This document shows, piece by piece, positions 10,132 through 25,100 of a stretch of DNA of 64,000 bases (within the stretch, counting starts at the first letter, position 1; every line of letters starts with the position of its first letter). The notes below the pieces were generated by a model. That model saw only the letters and a program-made list of their open reading frames with translations. It ran no database searches and had not been told where the DNA came from. Both the position numbers and the translations under genes were made by a program. Origin of the DNA: Echinococcus granulosus (lineage: Eukaryota; Platyhelminthes; Cestoda; Cyclophyllidea; Taeniidae); the NCBI RefSeq assembly GCF_000524195.1, contig NW_020170440.1:42515-106514 (forward strand), written 5' to 3'.

Positions 10132-13100
10132 CTACTTGAATCGTGATCGCTGACGCCGGTTGCGAGAACGGCCCAGGCAGAAGCAGCAGCTGAGGCAAAT
10201 GACGAGGAAAAGAAATGCGACTTTACTAAGCTGAAAAAATCCATCAAACAATCCGATTAGGCAATTCTAGACCCAATTACAACGACAAAAGCCTCTGATT
10301 AGATACCTGGAGCTAACCAGCACACTGGTTACGTCTAGATCAAATCACACTCACCCACAAGCCTGCGACCCGGAAGAGGCGTCACCTGCGCCTGGTGGAG
10401 CCACCTTGTTGGACGTGGTGGCAAGGTTCATGGGGGTGGATTGCGGGTTGCCACCACCAACCACAGAGAGGTGAGAGTATCCGATGTTGGCGGGGTTGGT
10501 GACAGATGAGGAGGTAGGTGGTTGACCGTGTGGCACCTCGGAGAGCGGCATGTCGCTGGGCCGTATAGATTCGCCTCCCAGCAACTGCTGCAGAGGGCCA
10601 TGAATCGTTGTTGATATTTTTCACACATTACTTAGCATACAAGTAGACATTCCTAAATTTAATCGTTGATTTGACTATGTGAATGGATCTCCACGGTGAT
10701 GGCGTGAGTCACTGCTTTCAGTCTTCCAGTCTTTTCGTACAAGTCAACAATAAAGCCTCCTCCAAATTTGGATGACTTAAAATGCCTTCAAGAGGTAGGC
10801 AAAGCTAACTGAAAAACAATAAGAGCCGATAACGACATCCAAGTTAAGATCAAGCTATGAACATATTCCTTTTCAGCTTGCATGATGATGACATGGAGCC
10901 AAAGCCTTCTCTACGCTAGGACGAAGGTGGCCCTAAACCCACACTAGCTATTCCTGTAAGGAGGTAATTCAGTGCATGAAACGTTTATTCCCAGACACCT
11001 GAGGGAGAGAAACATGGCCTGTCGTGTGCCGAAAGTCCGCAAAGTACGAATCCTTCTGCAGTAGGAAGGCCTAACACAACCATTCACGAGCATTTACAAT
11101 GTCAAAGAGCTTTTCACGCAACAGTTATAACACTGAGTGATAACTCTATAAATGTTGCAGGAAACTATATCGGAGAATTAAAAGAAGCTGCTTTTATAAA
11201 CTCCAAAGTATCAGTTTGATTGGAATCCCCGCCTCCGGCAAAGACTCAGAAACAAATCACCTTCAACCTATAAACTCCACTGGGGGTTACAAGTGGGAAA
11301 AGCCTTTTTATTTCGTCTCACCTGTTCATCACCATTGGCATGTAACTTTCGCTGCTCACTAGGTCGACGACCCGTGAGCGCTGTGTCACCTCCCGCCGCC
11401 GGCGTTGCTGCACCCGACCAATAGGCGGAGGAGTTGGGAGGGAGGTGGGGGACAGGGTGGCTGGAATGACCCACATTGGCGGTGTTAGAGGTGATAGGAT
11501 CCGTTGTAGGTGCTTGTGCTGCAGGAGTAGTGTTGGCGGTCAGGTTATTTTGATGGCCCGACGAGCTGCCCTTCAGCGGATAAAGTTTATAGACGTAGTT
11601 CAGGAATGCCGAATAGAGCGAAGACACTAAGGTACTATAAAGCACCATCGAAATGACCAGGAACGTACTCGGGGAGCACCTGGAAGTGGACGATAGCACC
11701 AGTCAAACTCCCAATCGCAATCCCATCGCTGGCGTTTCATGAGATCGGTGAAAATCCACCGCAGGTATTCGTAGTTGGGTACCTCGAAGAAGTCCAGACT
11801 TCGCACGTAGCGCAGGTACGTGGCCATTTCTGCAGAGATCAAATAAAAACTCAGCTAGGCGATCGGTCAGGTGGAAGATTATCCGGCAAACATAGACAAT
11901 AGTTGAAGCCAAGATTGACGCTTTGTGGACTGCTCCCCCCATGGAGTTTTTTGTCAAACAATGTGTGAACACGATGGTAGCCCGTCACTATAAGATTTGA
12001 TAGCCGGCAATCAATTCCATGCGATTAGTGTCTTGAAGAGTCAATTCATTGACTGGTCTCAAAGACATACTCCATTCAAAAGTTCCACACTAATAAAAAC
12101 ACACCGCCACTGGAGTATATAATTTGTCTGATTAAGACCGCTGATTTGAATAATTAAAGCTAAATAGCCATCATTAAACGGGTTCATTCCATCACTTTTG
12201 GGTTCAGTACACAAAACTGCCTAAAAGTTATCAAGATATCTTGTCGCACTATTAGCATCATCGCCTTCCATCAATGCATTCTCAAGGAGCCTCACAGCTA
12301 AGCACAATTTTGGTTGACTTACGATTCGTTAAGTGAAAGGTCACTTGTTAATTGTAATGATCGAAAAGGACTATTTGGCCAATGCTAAGTTAGCTTTGCA
12401 GTCGATATGAATAGGACCGCAGGAGAATTCCGGCTGATTCGCTGAGGGATTATCCTTTTTCATCGACCATTTCTCACTAATGCTCGAAAAGGATGACTTA
12501 GTTAGTGCTAGGGGTTAGGCATGAAGTGGTCAGTATTCACAGAACAATTGTTGTGGAAACCGTGCATTGTCCTGGATACCTTTAGTTACCTTTAACCATG
12601 AATTCTACTGTAGGACGAACGGATTCGGTTGATTGATAGTTAGTGAGAAATCCCCTACTGACGTGGGTTTTAATCTAGCCCTGACCCCTCAAATGAGCTA
12701 GGTACCTACAAGATCGAGAGAGTGGCAGCGGACTTTGTTGGCCGCCTGGGAACGGCTGTATAAGATGAAGCGGGGAGACACACCTATTCGTGCATTGCAG
12801 CATAAACTACGTCTGCGACCCCGGACCGATTGAAAAGATGAGACAGAGATGGAGAGATAAAGAGGTTTCGCTTCCACATGTACTCAACATTTAATCACAA
12901 ATACACTCGTATCATTGCTAGGTGAAGCCATAGCTCCCGTTTTCATGCAAATAAACCTATAAAATTTAAAGCGGTCGTCTAATCATCCTTCAGCTATGAA
13001 ATCTCATTTTCTTCTGTACCCCGTTTTGCGTAAAAATAACACTTCGATGTGAACTTAAAAGCGGTCAGAGTCGGAGGACCAATTTTACTTATAAATTATG

Positions 13101-16100
13101 AAATTTTGCTTCTGGTAGAGATAATGAATTGGCAGAGCTTTCAGTAAAGATTAAAAAAAATGTACCATGATGATAAAACTGACGTGAGAGTTGAATTACA
13201 AAGGGGGAACATTGTGCCTAAAAATAGTAATCGAAATGGGATGAAATACAAAAAAGATGATTAAAAAAATAGCAAATCAAACAACAAGGAACGAGTAAAG
13301 AAGTGGATACTACGGGGTGGAGATTCTGATAATCCAGCATTCCGATAATAACCCCATCGAAAGATTGCAAAACCGGCTCAAAAGCACAAAACTGTGACTA
13401 GTATAAGATGAAACCCCTCCATTGGATGGCCACTGCATGGGTAGAAATCAGTGCCTGCTAGGCCAGCTTTAATTTGCAAAGATGCGTAAAAACGATTTTA
13501 ACGTCATGATTTAAAAATATATGAAAGCAACAGATATTCAGCTAAAAATAGAGCACTAGGTAAGTGTGAACAAGCTCAAATGAATCATGAAATCAAAAAA
13601 CAGACCCAAACTCGGTTCAAGAGATTGTAAAACAAATTCAGTAAACCCTAGTAGGAACTCCGGTTCAAATGGGTAAAAAAACCTGAAAAGAAAGCTTTAC
13701 TAGGAACAAAAAGCCGTCTCGAAGTGCCTTAAACGTAGGCCTAAATGCTTTTAAAAGTTGGCAGTAGATAGGCGAAAAATACAGTTAAGCAGGCAAAATA
13801 AACGCCCCGAGCTGGATAAACTTTAGGCGTTAAAAGTATTACCCCATATAAATTAGTAGAATGGGAAAGATTGAACTTAAAAATGACCTCAGAATAATAA
13901 ATTAAGAAAATCAAAAAGAAGGGGGAGATAAACATCCAAAAATATCTCAGAAATTAGATTAAAAGGTCACAACTTCAAAATTAATTAAAACTCCTTAAAT
14001 TCAGCGTCAGTTTGGGTAAGCTTAAGCGGAAAATGGTTTTTGCTAGGGAATATGGGAACGTCTCAAAATAGGTTGAAAATAATCAAGCAGTAGATAAACA
14101 AATGACCAAAAGTAGATTTTGACAATGAGCAATAAACCAAAGTTCAAATGGTTCGAAAACACTGCTATTTGGAAGAAACAAAACCTGCAAAAGAGCAAGG
14201 TCAAAGTGCTAGAAAGAGAAAAGGTGAGAGCTGGGAGACAGACGGACCTGGATAGCCTTGGCAGAGGACTTCAATGGGAGTGGCACACTTCGTATCACCG
14301 ATCTTCTGATACCGTTCGCGCAGATTGTCCGCCTTGAGGCCCTGCCAGGGCAGAGAGCCACGGAGGAAGTAAAGGAACATGTGACCCAACGCCTCTAGAT
14401 CGTCACGACGCGATTGCTCTGCAAAAACAATTGAAGAGAAATGAAGCGAACGTGACTAAAAGAGAGGTCTGTCCCCACGCCTATCAATCCCCAATACATT
14501 AATCCATTCACCAGTCCATCAATCCAATCCTATGGTCAAAATTCGTTTGTTTGTTTGCCCATCCACCCATTCGGTTGCTAATCCCAAACATGTCCACCCG
14601 GAAATGCACGAATCTAAGCAAGCGTTTATTTACCCCAAATCTACACTCACATGTTCTCGACCCATTCTCTACCCAATAATATACTAACGCAATCATTTTC
14701 TTTCCTACCAAATATAACCATCATTCTTTCAATACATCTCTTACGCATTTCCCAATCCATACATACACTCATTCCAATTTTTTCAGTTCATCTATCTATC
14801 TCAGATCCACTCATTTGTTTATGCATCCACCCATTCATTTACATACCATCTCAGACCCATCCATTCGTCCATCCAACCCTGAACTTTCCAACCATCAATT
14901 TATTCGACCACTCATTTAGCACTCCATTCAACTATCCATCAAATTATCTCGGCTTCAGCTATCCATCTTGTATTAAGCTACCTATCCCTGTAATATATTA
15001 AACACTATTTAGCCTTCAGTTCTGAGAGGATGTACCGCATAAGGAATTTCATCGAAATCCACACCACAAGCATTATTACTACTACTGGTTGAAATTAGGA
15101 GTTTTCTGGACGTGAGCCATTACACCATTACATCTTAGTAGCATGCGACTTTAGGGTTAGCAGAATTGCAATCATGAAGTAGATAAGTGAAATAATCATG
15201 TGAAATTAAATTTTACAATTACATATACACACACACCAAAAGAGGTTTGCGTACCCACAAAAATACGTTCCGGTAATGTGTGCTAGGGTGACAAGGGTGC
15301 CAATAAAGGAGGACTTGACTCCAAGCGAAGTCATGAAATTCCCCTACCGATTAAGCTTTTATCGGAGAGACGATCGTGAACAATAGCAACTGTTGAATGT
15401 GTTCTATATGAGTAAATCTGCAAAGGCCAAGGTGACAAAAAATACCTCAGATACGAACTCTCAGGCAAAATAAGTGACTGAAAGTTGGGACCACGCAATA
15501 TTACCTTTAAAAAATGAATGACACTTGAAAACAGGGTCTTTTTAAACATCCTTAACGTCCCATGTATGCCGGAAAGATGAAAAGAGGTAATTAGCCACGT
15601 CTTGCGCTGTCATGTGCCCGCTCCTGTCAGACAATCCGACTGACTTTACAATGGCAAGGCTCAGTGCTCCTTGAAATGAATATGATTCTGGATCGGCAAG
15701 TTTACTGAACCGTTGTAGAAGGATGGAACAGCCTTCTATCGTCTTCTAGACATTGTGGGCAGAGGGGTGCACTGAAAGCACAAATTCATCTCGGTATGGT
15801 TTTACATTTAACTGTTTGAAAACGATCGAATTATTAGTGCAACGAATTCGGAGAGCCTTGGACGGTCCCGCGGTTACGACTACGAAGAATGAAAAAAAGG
15901 ATACCTTGGAGGTGACCCGCCAAAGGCAGACTGAAAATAACTTATCACTTACCACTCCGTTTTGATCACCATTGCAAAGAGAGGATGAGCTATTCTTCAA
16001 CAAAACAAAAGTTGTACAGAACTACAAACGAGATGAATTAAAACGACATTTGAAATGATTAGTCTTTTCTACTGATTATCTAACTACTAAAGCATTTTAA

Positions 16101-19100
16101 ATTTACCAAGAAATTTGTGAACAGGTAAGTAGCTAAGGCAAATCAGGACCTCATTGGGCGCTATCACGACGGGAAATCGTACTCTTTCCAAAAAACGACA
16201 AACCAACCAGGATTTATGGAGCAATAAGAAGGGAAAAAGCTAAGCTAAATCACTTGGTACCTCCACAACTTGTCAGCCAAATAACATGTTTAGTGGGATT
16301 AATGGAGCAATAAATCAATTTCTAAGCGCCAGTAGGCACCTGTACCAAAGAATAGGCGGATAAAACAGAACGAGCTTCTGCAGACAAGAAAACAGGACAG
16401 GTTTAAGTTTTCTAGGCCTCCGTAAAAAGGGGCGCTACCGTAGCAGTGCTACACGTAACTAGAAGTACAAATGGCAGGCGTACATTATCGAGCTTGGAAA
16501 AGTCCTTTTCAAACACCTTTCCACAAGGTAGTAGGCAGCGGGACCAGTGGGTTCGTATATAAAAAGCATGAAGTGACGATGAATTATCATGTGAACAAAA
16601 TACCGAATGCTACAAACACCGGAAATACAATGGAAACGCTGAAGTTGGGTGGACAATTGCGGCAAACCTACCGTTAAATTGCGCAAAAGATTTACTATTG
16701 CAATGATGGAGGCAATTGTTGATGGCACGGGTATCAAAGTGAGGTAGGTTGACCTAGCCCAGTTCAGCCGTACTGAAAATCCTCTGTATTAAAGCTGCTT
16801 TTCGGACACAGTCGCAGTCTGCGCTTCAAATTCTGTTTTCTTTTAATAATATTAGAAGCCTCTGCATAACTTAAGTGTCTCGTTTGAAAAATTCAACGAC
16901 ATCTCAACTGAGTGGTCAATCAATTTAGGGGATATCTTGCATAAACTCCTCATTGTGGACCACTTAATCCGATCACAATATCAGGTGGCTAATCAAACAG
17001 ACATGAGAGGACATTAAATTGACAAATAAAAGAAGGAGCAAACCTTTGCCAAGATGTGTATTGATACTCATGTAACGCGCGGTGCCAGTAAGGCTCTTGT
17101 GGTCCTTGAAGGGGATGTGCTTCCCCGTATCCTGATCGATGTACTCCTTGGCAAGCCCGAAATCGATCATATAGATGATACGGTGGCGGTCGTAGGATTG
17201 GCGCCCTATGAGAAAGTTCTCGGGTTTCACATCCCTGTATATTAGGTGGTGTGAGTGCACGTACTCAATTCTCTGCAGCTACACAAAAGCACAGGAAATA
17301 CACAAAGAATTTATTACAAGTAAATTAAGCATACTCACCCGTAAAGGGGTAGCTCGAGTAGAAAAACAAGACTCGCAGCTACACAACGATATGTGGCTTC
17401 ATCTGCCTATCCACTCACCGAACCACCAGTATGGGGATTGTCTATTAATTCGTTTCAGATCTGCCCCTTCATTCATTTATCCGCGATCTTTTCGCGACCC
17501 ACATGCCCATTACAGAAGCATAAATCTACCCCATATCCATGATATAATAGAATCCATATCTACTGTCCATAATTGCCCCAACTACTTGACACAAAATCAC
17601 GACTTTCGCAATGAGAGCTGCCACTAATTAGTCAGCTCATCGCTACGTTCAGAATACACCTTACTGAAGTTCCAAAGAAGGCACTACTTGTAAGTGGGTC
17701 GAGTGGCTGCTATTGGAGACTGCAGAAAATGAGTGATCTCAAGGTGGCTCAAAGCAGGAAGGCTACTGAATTCAAGTCGGATCGTGGAAGCGCCCTTGAT
17801 CTCAAGTTCTGGTTAGTGATTAAAAATGTGGCAAAACCAACTCGTCCACAAAAGGGACAAGCGCTGCCAAGCTGGCAACTCAAAGATAGCTTCGTCAAAC
17901 TGGCAGAGTCCTTCACACCATCTATACTCTTTATCTGGGTTACCTGTAGACTCCCACGCCCTATAACTTCTTTTACCCTAGCCATCTTACGAAAAGATTA
18001 TATTTTGTGATTTCACAGATGAGTAACTAACATGCGATAAGAATAAACCAGGAAAAGGAAAGAGATTACCTAAGTAGAATATAGTATCCAAAAATGGACA
18101 CGAAAGAACTATTAAAACCTCATCAACAGCTCAGTATTCGTTTCAAATCTATTTTGTGATCAGTAGTAGAGCATAAGACCTGGACTAAATGAGTTCATGC
18201 TATCCATAAAAACAATCTGGATACGGTTATCTTCGCGAAAAAATAGAAACGACTAGTAACATCAAAAACAGCCTAGATAGGGAGCCGAGTAGCATTTACA
18301 ATGCTACAAAGAAGATGGAACTAACGAAATCAGAAATAGTGTAATTAACGGAATTGGCAGACTTTTTTATCCTACGATCAGAGATTGGTGTATGAAATAT
18401 CTTTACTGTAAACCATCAGCTGGCCCTAAGCAATGCCTTTAAAATTAGCCACAGCGAGATCTTAACGACGCGTCTCTATCATGGAGCTCAGAATTCTTCC
18501 CACTGCAATGAGCTTCATTCCTGTCTCGCAGTTAACTGCGATTCGCCCATATGCTGCCATGATGGCAAACGCAGAAACCTAGTCACAGCGAGGGTCGAGA
18601 CGCTCAAAGTTGGGAAAGTTATGTAGCAAAGCTACAGTTAATCGTGAGCATTAACTCGCGATTTGCCCTCCATATGGACGGCATGAAGCTCCGCTACTAG
18701 CTTATCGGGCATTCTATACATCGAAACCAATGGTCCTTCGGGAATCATTGTGACATCTTTAGACGATAACTGGAGGGCTATATCAGTGGAACATCATGTG
18801 CATTCTGTGAAGAATGCTATTTACTGTGGAGGAAAGGTATGTGTCATAAGTGGGGGAATCGTCGGGGACTCACAGAAGAAAGGTCATCAAAACCACGTCA
18901 ATTTTAGGAAGTGCCTCAATCTCAAATTGCCCATTATGGTCAATGAAGGGATGAGACAAACACTGAATGAATTTAAACCGCTCATAAGGAGAGTCCTAAA
19001 TGCTTAGTCAAATCGCTGATTCCAAGGTCACAAAGTGAAACATCCAATCACCTCCAAACAAGTAAAATAAACTCACTAATTGGAGAGCGATCATAATGAC

Positions 19101-22100
19101 GGTTTTGAGAGAGAATTGGCGATTACAAATTTCGAATAGATCTTCCAGGGAAGGACCGAGGAGTTCCATTACGAGGGCATTATGTCGTCCCACCGGACCG
19201 AAGTAGTAGACCATGGGGAAACCGACTGCAAAAATCGGAAGAAGTGGGGTGGCATGAGAAATGGGTTGCTGCTATCGCTCGCCGCCATTAGTAGCGACAG
19301 CATTTTTTCGCTGAAAATGCTACTCAATTCGTCTATTTCCGGTGCAGGGCCAGGGCTATCATTCTAACCGAATGCAATTACTCAGCTAATAGGATACTAC
19401 CATTACAGCTCACCAAAGGTAAAGAAGACAGAAATCCAAATGGACAATCCTAGAGGTTTAGCCGAATGGAACTGACCAACCGAAGAGGTGACAGCAGTCA
19501 CCTCTAGAGGGAAATCGAAGAATAATTATGTTTATTAATGGTAAACAGCTACCTCTTTACGACCAAGGGTAGCTGTTACATCAGTGGTTATTACTTTGTT
19601 TATTTGTGCTCCGACAAAGCCAAAGTACCACGAGAGAACTATTTCATAATGAGATGGAGAGAGGAATAATAATGCTAAAGACTAACCGTTTCAATGGAAG
19701 TAGTGAGTCAGCTGGCCAAGAAAAATTCAACAGAATTAACTGATGAAAGAGGACTTTTAAAAGAGTAAAATGCAATAAAAGTGAACGTAAATTAGCAATA
19801 AGACTATGAAAAATCAGGTCATAAAACGACGAAAAGTCAAAATTGAGTTGATAAACAACCAAGTACCAATGTTATAAATGAAAGTAAGCAATTCCCAGAA
19901 CTAAGTAGCCAAAGATGCGAATCATAAAATCTGAATCTGAACAGAACAAGGATAACAGCTATTTTGTGTTTTACGAAAAAAAGTTAGGATCATACCGACA
20001 AAGTTCATGTAACTCATTAAAAACCAGAGAATACACCTCTGTCAAGGCCCACGGAACCAGCCAAAGGTGCCACCAAAGCATCATCTTACGAAGTCTAACA
20101 TTAAGAAACTCGATGCAGTCAAAACGAAAAAAAGTTGCCACGGTTACTGAAATGGACTGCAATACGATGCTAAACCGGGATAAAAAAGGCGGATAAAACA
20201 TTCATAAACAGTGGCACCAACCATGATGGTTAAATAGCTTGATAAATAAAGATGAATTAGATGAATGAATTTTGATAAGTACGCTGATGTATCTCTCGCG
20301 TTTTGGACGCTCTCAGGAAGTCAATTAAGTAAACCCTAAATAACGCAAAAAATTAGAAAGTAAACCCCAAATCGCTGACGATTTCTAGGTCATCAAAATT
20401 CCGGACCATTTAACTATGTCACGACCTAAAAAAATATCGAGGCATGATCCTGAACCAAATCAAACCAATTCAATGAATATGTTAAGTCTTTGTGACTTCA
20501 AAAATTGGATTTACTATCGAACTTGATTCTGGAAAACTAATTTTAGCAAATACACCAAGAATTGAGAGAAGCGACGCAGACGATCGAAAGCCGACCAACG
20601 AAAATACACTATCAAAGAGCCTCGTCCAACGAAAAATCACCATGCAAAGGATGCACACACAACACAGAAACGGTGTTTCGATTTCATGCACAATGCATTT
20701 GGCACAGCAGTGCATAATCGTGACATTAACAAAACAGCGTAAACCAATCCGTAGGACAAGGGGTTGTAGTCAATATTAACTCTAATGAGCACACGCTCAC
20801 TGATTGAATAATTGGAGTTAGCCGCAAAAATTTCCCGCGATAGTACTTAAGATCGATTAACTTTATTCCCCATGATTTGTGCATTAACTCATTAATCATC
20901 ACAAAGTGATATCTGATACCTTGACAACTGAGTAAATCGAATTTAAATATCTACTTTTTGAGTGCCACTGACCACCGATCAAAACATAGAGATTACTCCG
21001 GATTCAACTTATAAAAAAATATAGCAAATATGAAGAAATAAAAGGCTTTTTCAGCATCCGCTCCATGTGGTTAATCAGCTAGCAGTGCGGAGATATGAAT
21101 TTATAAAATTGGCCTATTAATCAACCAAGGTACGATTTTACTAACAGTGACGGTGTCATCCTTAATTAACGTTTCCCGTTTGAAGAGCATAAAGTTAATG
21201 CGAAGTCTGCCAGTTCGTAATTGAGAGCGTTATGACTTTGATCTGGACGATTGAAATTCTAAATAAATGGCCTTTGAATAATTTAAAATTATGCCTTTAA
21301 CAGAGAATATCAAGTAGCACTCCAATCTGTTAGCCAAATTAATCACACCACTTATAACAATGTTGATGACTAAATCGTAATTCCTGTAATAACATAGATC
21401 ATTGCTGTCACAAACAAAATAATGGCAAGATTTGATTTATTCTGTTCGACACTAACAAGATACCAGGAGCATTAGCTACTGCCAATCAAAATACAAGGTT
21501 TACAGTCAAACCAACTAACAACACAAACCAATGGCCAAGAAAGAAACACGAGCCAATGGCAGATCTCTAAATAGAAGAACGCATGCACTGACAGCAAGGT
21601 GACCTTTTCAGCATTTAATCAAGTAGATATCACATTAACGATGACAGACGAGTGTCTAAGTAAAATGATTCCCTTGATACTTCATAACCGCGAATAACGC
21701 GGTGATAAACAACCCTCTGTTAAAAAGCTGGCCTACATGATGCCAGTATGCAATCAGCCAGTTGGCGAATGAACGCTTTCTAGTCTTTCAAGAGAGTATT
21801 ACCAGCCAAAGGTGAATCTTCAAGCAAAGAGAACAAAGACGGCAGGTTACAGCTTTTCGGGTATCTGTGTAGATTAAGCTGCCAACCGGCCAGTTAGTTG
21901 AATAACCAGAGAACACGTAGAAAAATGTTCTTCCAACACTTCTGGAGACAAATAGACCACCAATTTGTCAGGTCAAGTGATGACACCCAACATTTCTCTA
22001 ATGAAAATTTGAACTGCACAAAGCTACAATCAGCAGTCAATCGGCAAGAAAATAAAATCGACTCAGTTTTGCCTCCAACTAGTGTTTTGAATTTTCGCTT

Positions 22101-25100
22101 CTCATCATGATTTTAGCTAAAATCGAAGCCAAAAATTAAACATCTAACTAGTACTATTGACAACAGCATCGTAACCCGTGTACTGTGCTGCTAGTGGATA
22201 CCAATGAAAATCCAGAGATTGCAGCGCCATCAACCAATGAAAATGCAGCTCATAGATAGCAGCGCCAACCAATGGCCTTTCGCCAAGCGAAACGACACGC
22301 GTCCGCACGCGGACAGAGAAACACGACTTTCTGGTGCTTGCGTCACCTTCGTTCTGTGTAGACGGTAGAGCACGTAACTGTCGCGACAGCAGCGGGCAAA
22401 CGACGCAAGCGCGCGCCTACGCACGCTGAGCGAAGCAACCGAGACCTACGCGTGGGAGTGTGTGTGCACATCGACGTCACAGCCGGTGAGGAGGCAAATA
22501 GGCAACTAGTGTGTCCATCTGCATGCCTCCTTCTTTTTGCGCTAGCTAATATCCACTGTCTCAAAGTCCGCTCTAATTGACTATTACGGCTTATCCCGAT
22601 TGAGCAAATGCGCTTACCATGATGTGGGACATAGGGCTGAGTGGGCACCAAAGCAGATGTTCAGAAAAAGGCAAGACGCATCTACCGATTTTTCGCAAGC
22701 TAAGCAGCAGAGGCAGCGGACAAGGTTTCAATCGTTAAGAAAGTAATCTTCCCAATCTTCATGTGTCCTCCTCAGGTATACTGCTGTTACTCCATGGGCA
22801 GACCAGAAGACAACCAGTCAGGCAACTAGCGTGATTGCCTGTCTACTTCCTTCGTGACAGGCAGTTTACACACTTGATTGGTTTGACTACCTTCGAGATC
22901 ATTAATGAACACATCCGATCATAAAAGCTGCAAAATGTGACTTGATTATCAACTTCGAAGTATTTTGCCCTAACCGTTTTCAGATGTCTTCATTCCCCAC
23001 GATTCGATTTGCGGCAGCGAAACGCCTGAAAAAATCGCCAGATCAGTGAGGCTTTACCCGAATAATCCTGAAAATTTCCGGCTCTACGTACCATGCTACC
23101 CCCCATCGGCACACCAAAAGGCGAGGTGGGCGCGCAACTGGCAAGTCTGCCCACCAACCCGTTTCCTTCCTCTTGGGTTAATTGACTACTTGACTGGCCT
23201 CTTTTCGAGGTCACGGGAGGGCGTCTAAATAAAGAACAAAATTTCAGGGTGCATCACTAGCATGACAATTCTTAACATAGGATATTCTTTAAGTAAATCC
23301 GCATTCACAGAGCCGATTTAGGCCTTTGATTAGATCTGCGACTGTCGATGTTGGTTACGAATCCAATTCTCCAGAATGGTTCCCATGTGAACCCATCAGT
23401 AGCCCTTGTAAGTTTTGGTTCAGAATTCGAAGAAAAATTACTGAACGCCCGCTACTACAACATAGTGAAGTAGCCGAATCCGACACTTCAACTTGAACGT
23501 CCTGCTTATGGCGTTTTCGGCTGTCATGACCCCTTTTGTTTTCAAACCGTCACACTTGGGGTATTTTTCTGTGCAAACCCTTTTACAAATCGTATCAAAC
23601 ATCAACCAAGCATTCAAAGTAAATAGACAAATAGATGAGGCCTTCGGCGAGGCAAGGATGCAGCCAGCCAGTGAACCAAACACATTGAAACGCAATACAA
23701 GACGTTAATCGGCGGTCACCGAAAGAAGGTCCCTCCTGGTAGACAGTGTGGCAGTGGATGGGACTAGATGAGGTCAAGCCAGTGATGAGTTGTAAACAGT
23801 CGTAAATGAGTGTCAAATTCATCAGCCTAAAGGTGAATTAGAAGTAGCATTCTTCAATCACTTAAACTATTTGAATTGCCGATTGGGTTCAATTATCACA
23901 CTCATCAAGCATAAACAAGCGTAAGACGGGAAACAAATCGTCTACTCGAAACACCACTTTGTTTGCCTCCCCTTGTCGCTATCACGACAAAAAAGCAAAC
24001 CTTAAATATTCTCCTCCACATTGTTGTGAAGTAGTTAGAAGTGTCAAAACACAGTTTTCAAACCGAAAACAAACTAGCAAGTTCTGTCGGTCGGCCGACC
24101 AATCGATCCCCAACCAGGCGATTTGATATTAGAGGTCGAAAGTATTGGCCAATTTCGCTCCAGCTGTAACAGCTCAACTAAACTACGCGATAAATTTATC
24201 ATCCAACCACGCATAATATTCACTTTTAAATAGGCAGCTGCCATCAAAACAGGAGACGCGAATCACCACTGAGGACGGCCGTCAGGAGTGGGCATGAGTC
24301 TGCCTCATAGCGAAATGCGTTCTCTTTCTGTTTCGGTATTTGTTTAACCGCTGACAAAGGACACTTAGATGATGCCAAAAGACCAAGTATGCATCACTGT
24401 ATGCTAATAACGTGGTCTTTGTGACCTAGTGACAATAAAAACCAGATTAACCGGAAGGTTATCTTACATGAAAGTTAGTGACGAGTAGCGCAGGAGATGA
24501 TGGCTGTAACATTCCCTGGGTTGTTTCACATTTTGTCCGGTTACAACACCAGGAACAGCCCTCATTCAGGCTAGCTCCTCCTCAGAGGGCATTGCTATTG
24601 GTGCTACCCTGCTTAAAAGCATAGGTCAACTCAGTTGATCAGAGTGATAGTAATGCCTCTCATTCGTGTTTATGCTTCATCGTCGTTTGAGTAAAAATCT
24701 TGCAGCTTTAGCTAGAGAATTTAGGAAAATTCAATGAAGCAAAAATCTCGCCACTTACAATAAGGCGTTCGGGCACTCTAGTTACCGAAAAATAGCTTTT
24801 CTTGAATCCCTTTTCGGACACATGCAGCCATTATCGAGAATCCATGACGTTGGCGTCCACTCTCACGGAAACATGATGCAGATTTGCCACCTAACTACCG
24901 ACCATAAGTCTTGTTCAAGCCAACCCCCTCCCCTTACAATCATTTAAAAAGCAATAGAGGAGCCATCGCATCATCGAAAATTTCGGGAATGTATGTGTGC
25001 GAAGCAAAAGTAGTAATACTGTTCTGTCTAAAGTATTAGGGAACCAACTACGCCAAATAGTCAACAAGAACGCTACCACATTTGACTGAAAGATGATAAT

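Noticed and set aside
9739..10198. Two long minus-strand open frames (102 and 142 codons)
   Set aside because: They overlap the true CK1 gamma last exon (10189-10132) in another frame and lack family resemblance; composition is random.
11571..11668. Continuous open frame 11268-11699 read as one exon
   Set aside because: The part above 11570 is out of frame with the kinase exon. GTACGT at 11668 and AG at 11571 join the kinase and tail in phase, so 98 bases are treated as intron.
14651..15001. 116-codon plus-strand ORF
   Set aside because: It is a read-through of the CATC/CATT-rich block, made mostly of His, Ile, Pro, Ser and Thr, with no splice or start context.
22230..22651. Minus-strand frames in the CpG-dense island
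   Set aside because: The high Arg/Ser content follows from CpG-rich composition; there is no start context, splice support or recognisable motif.
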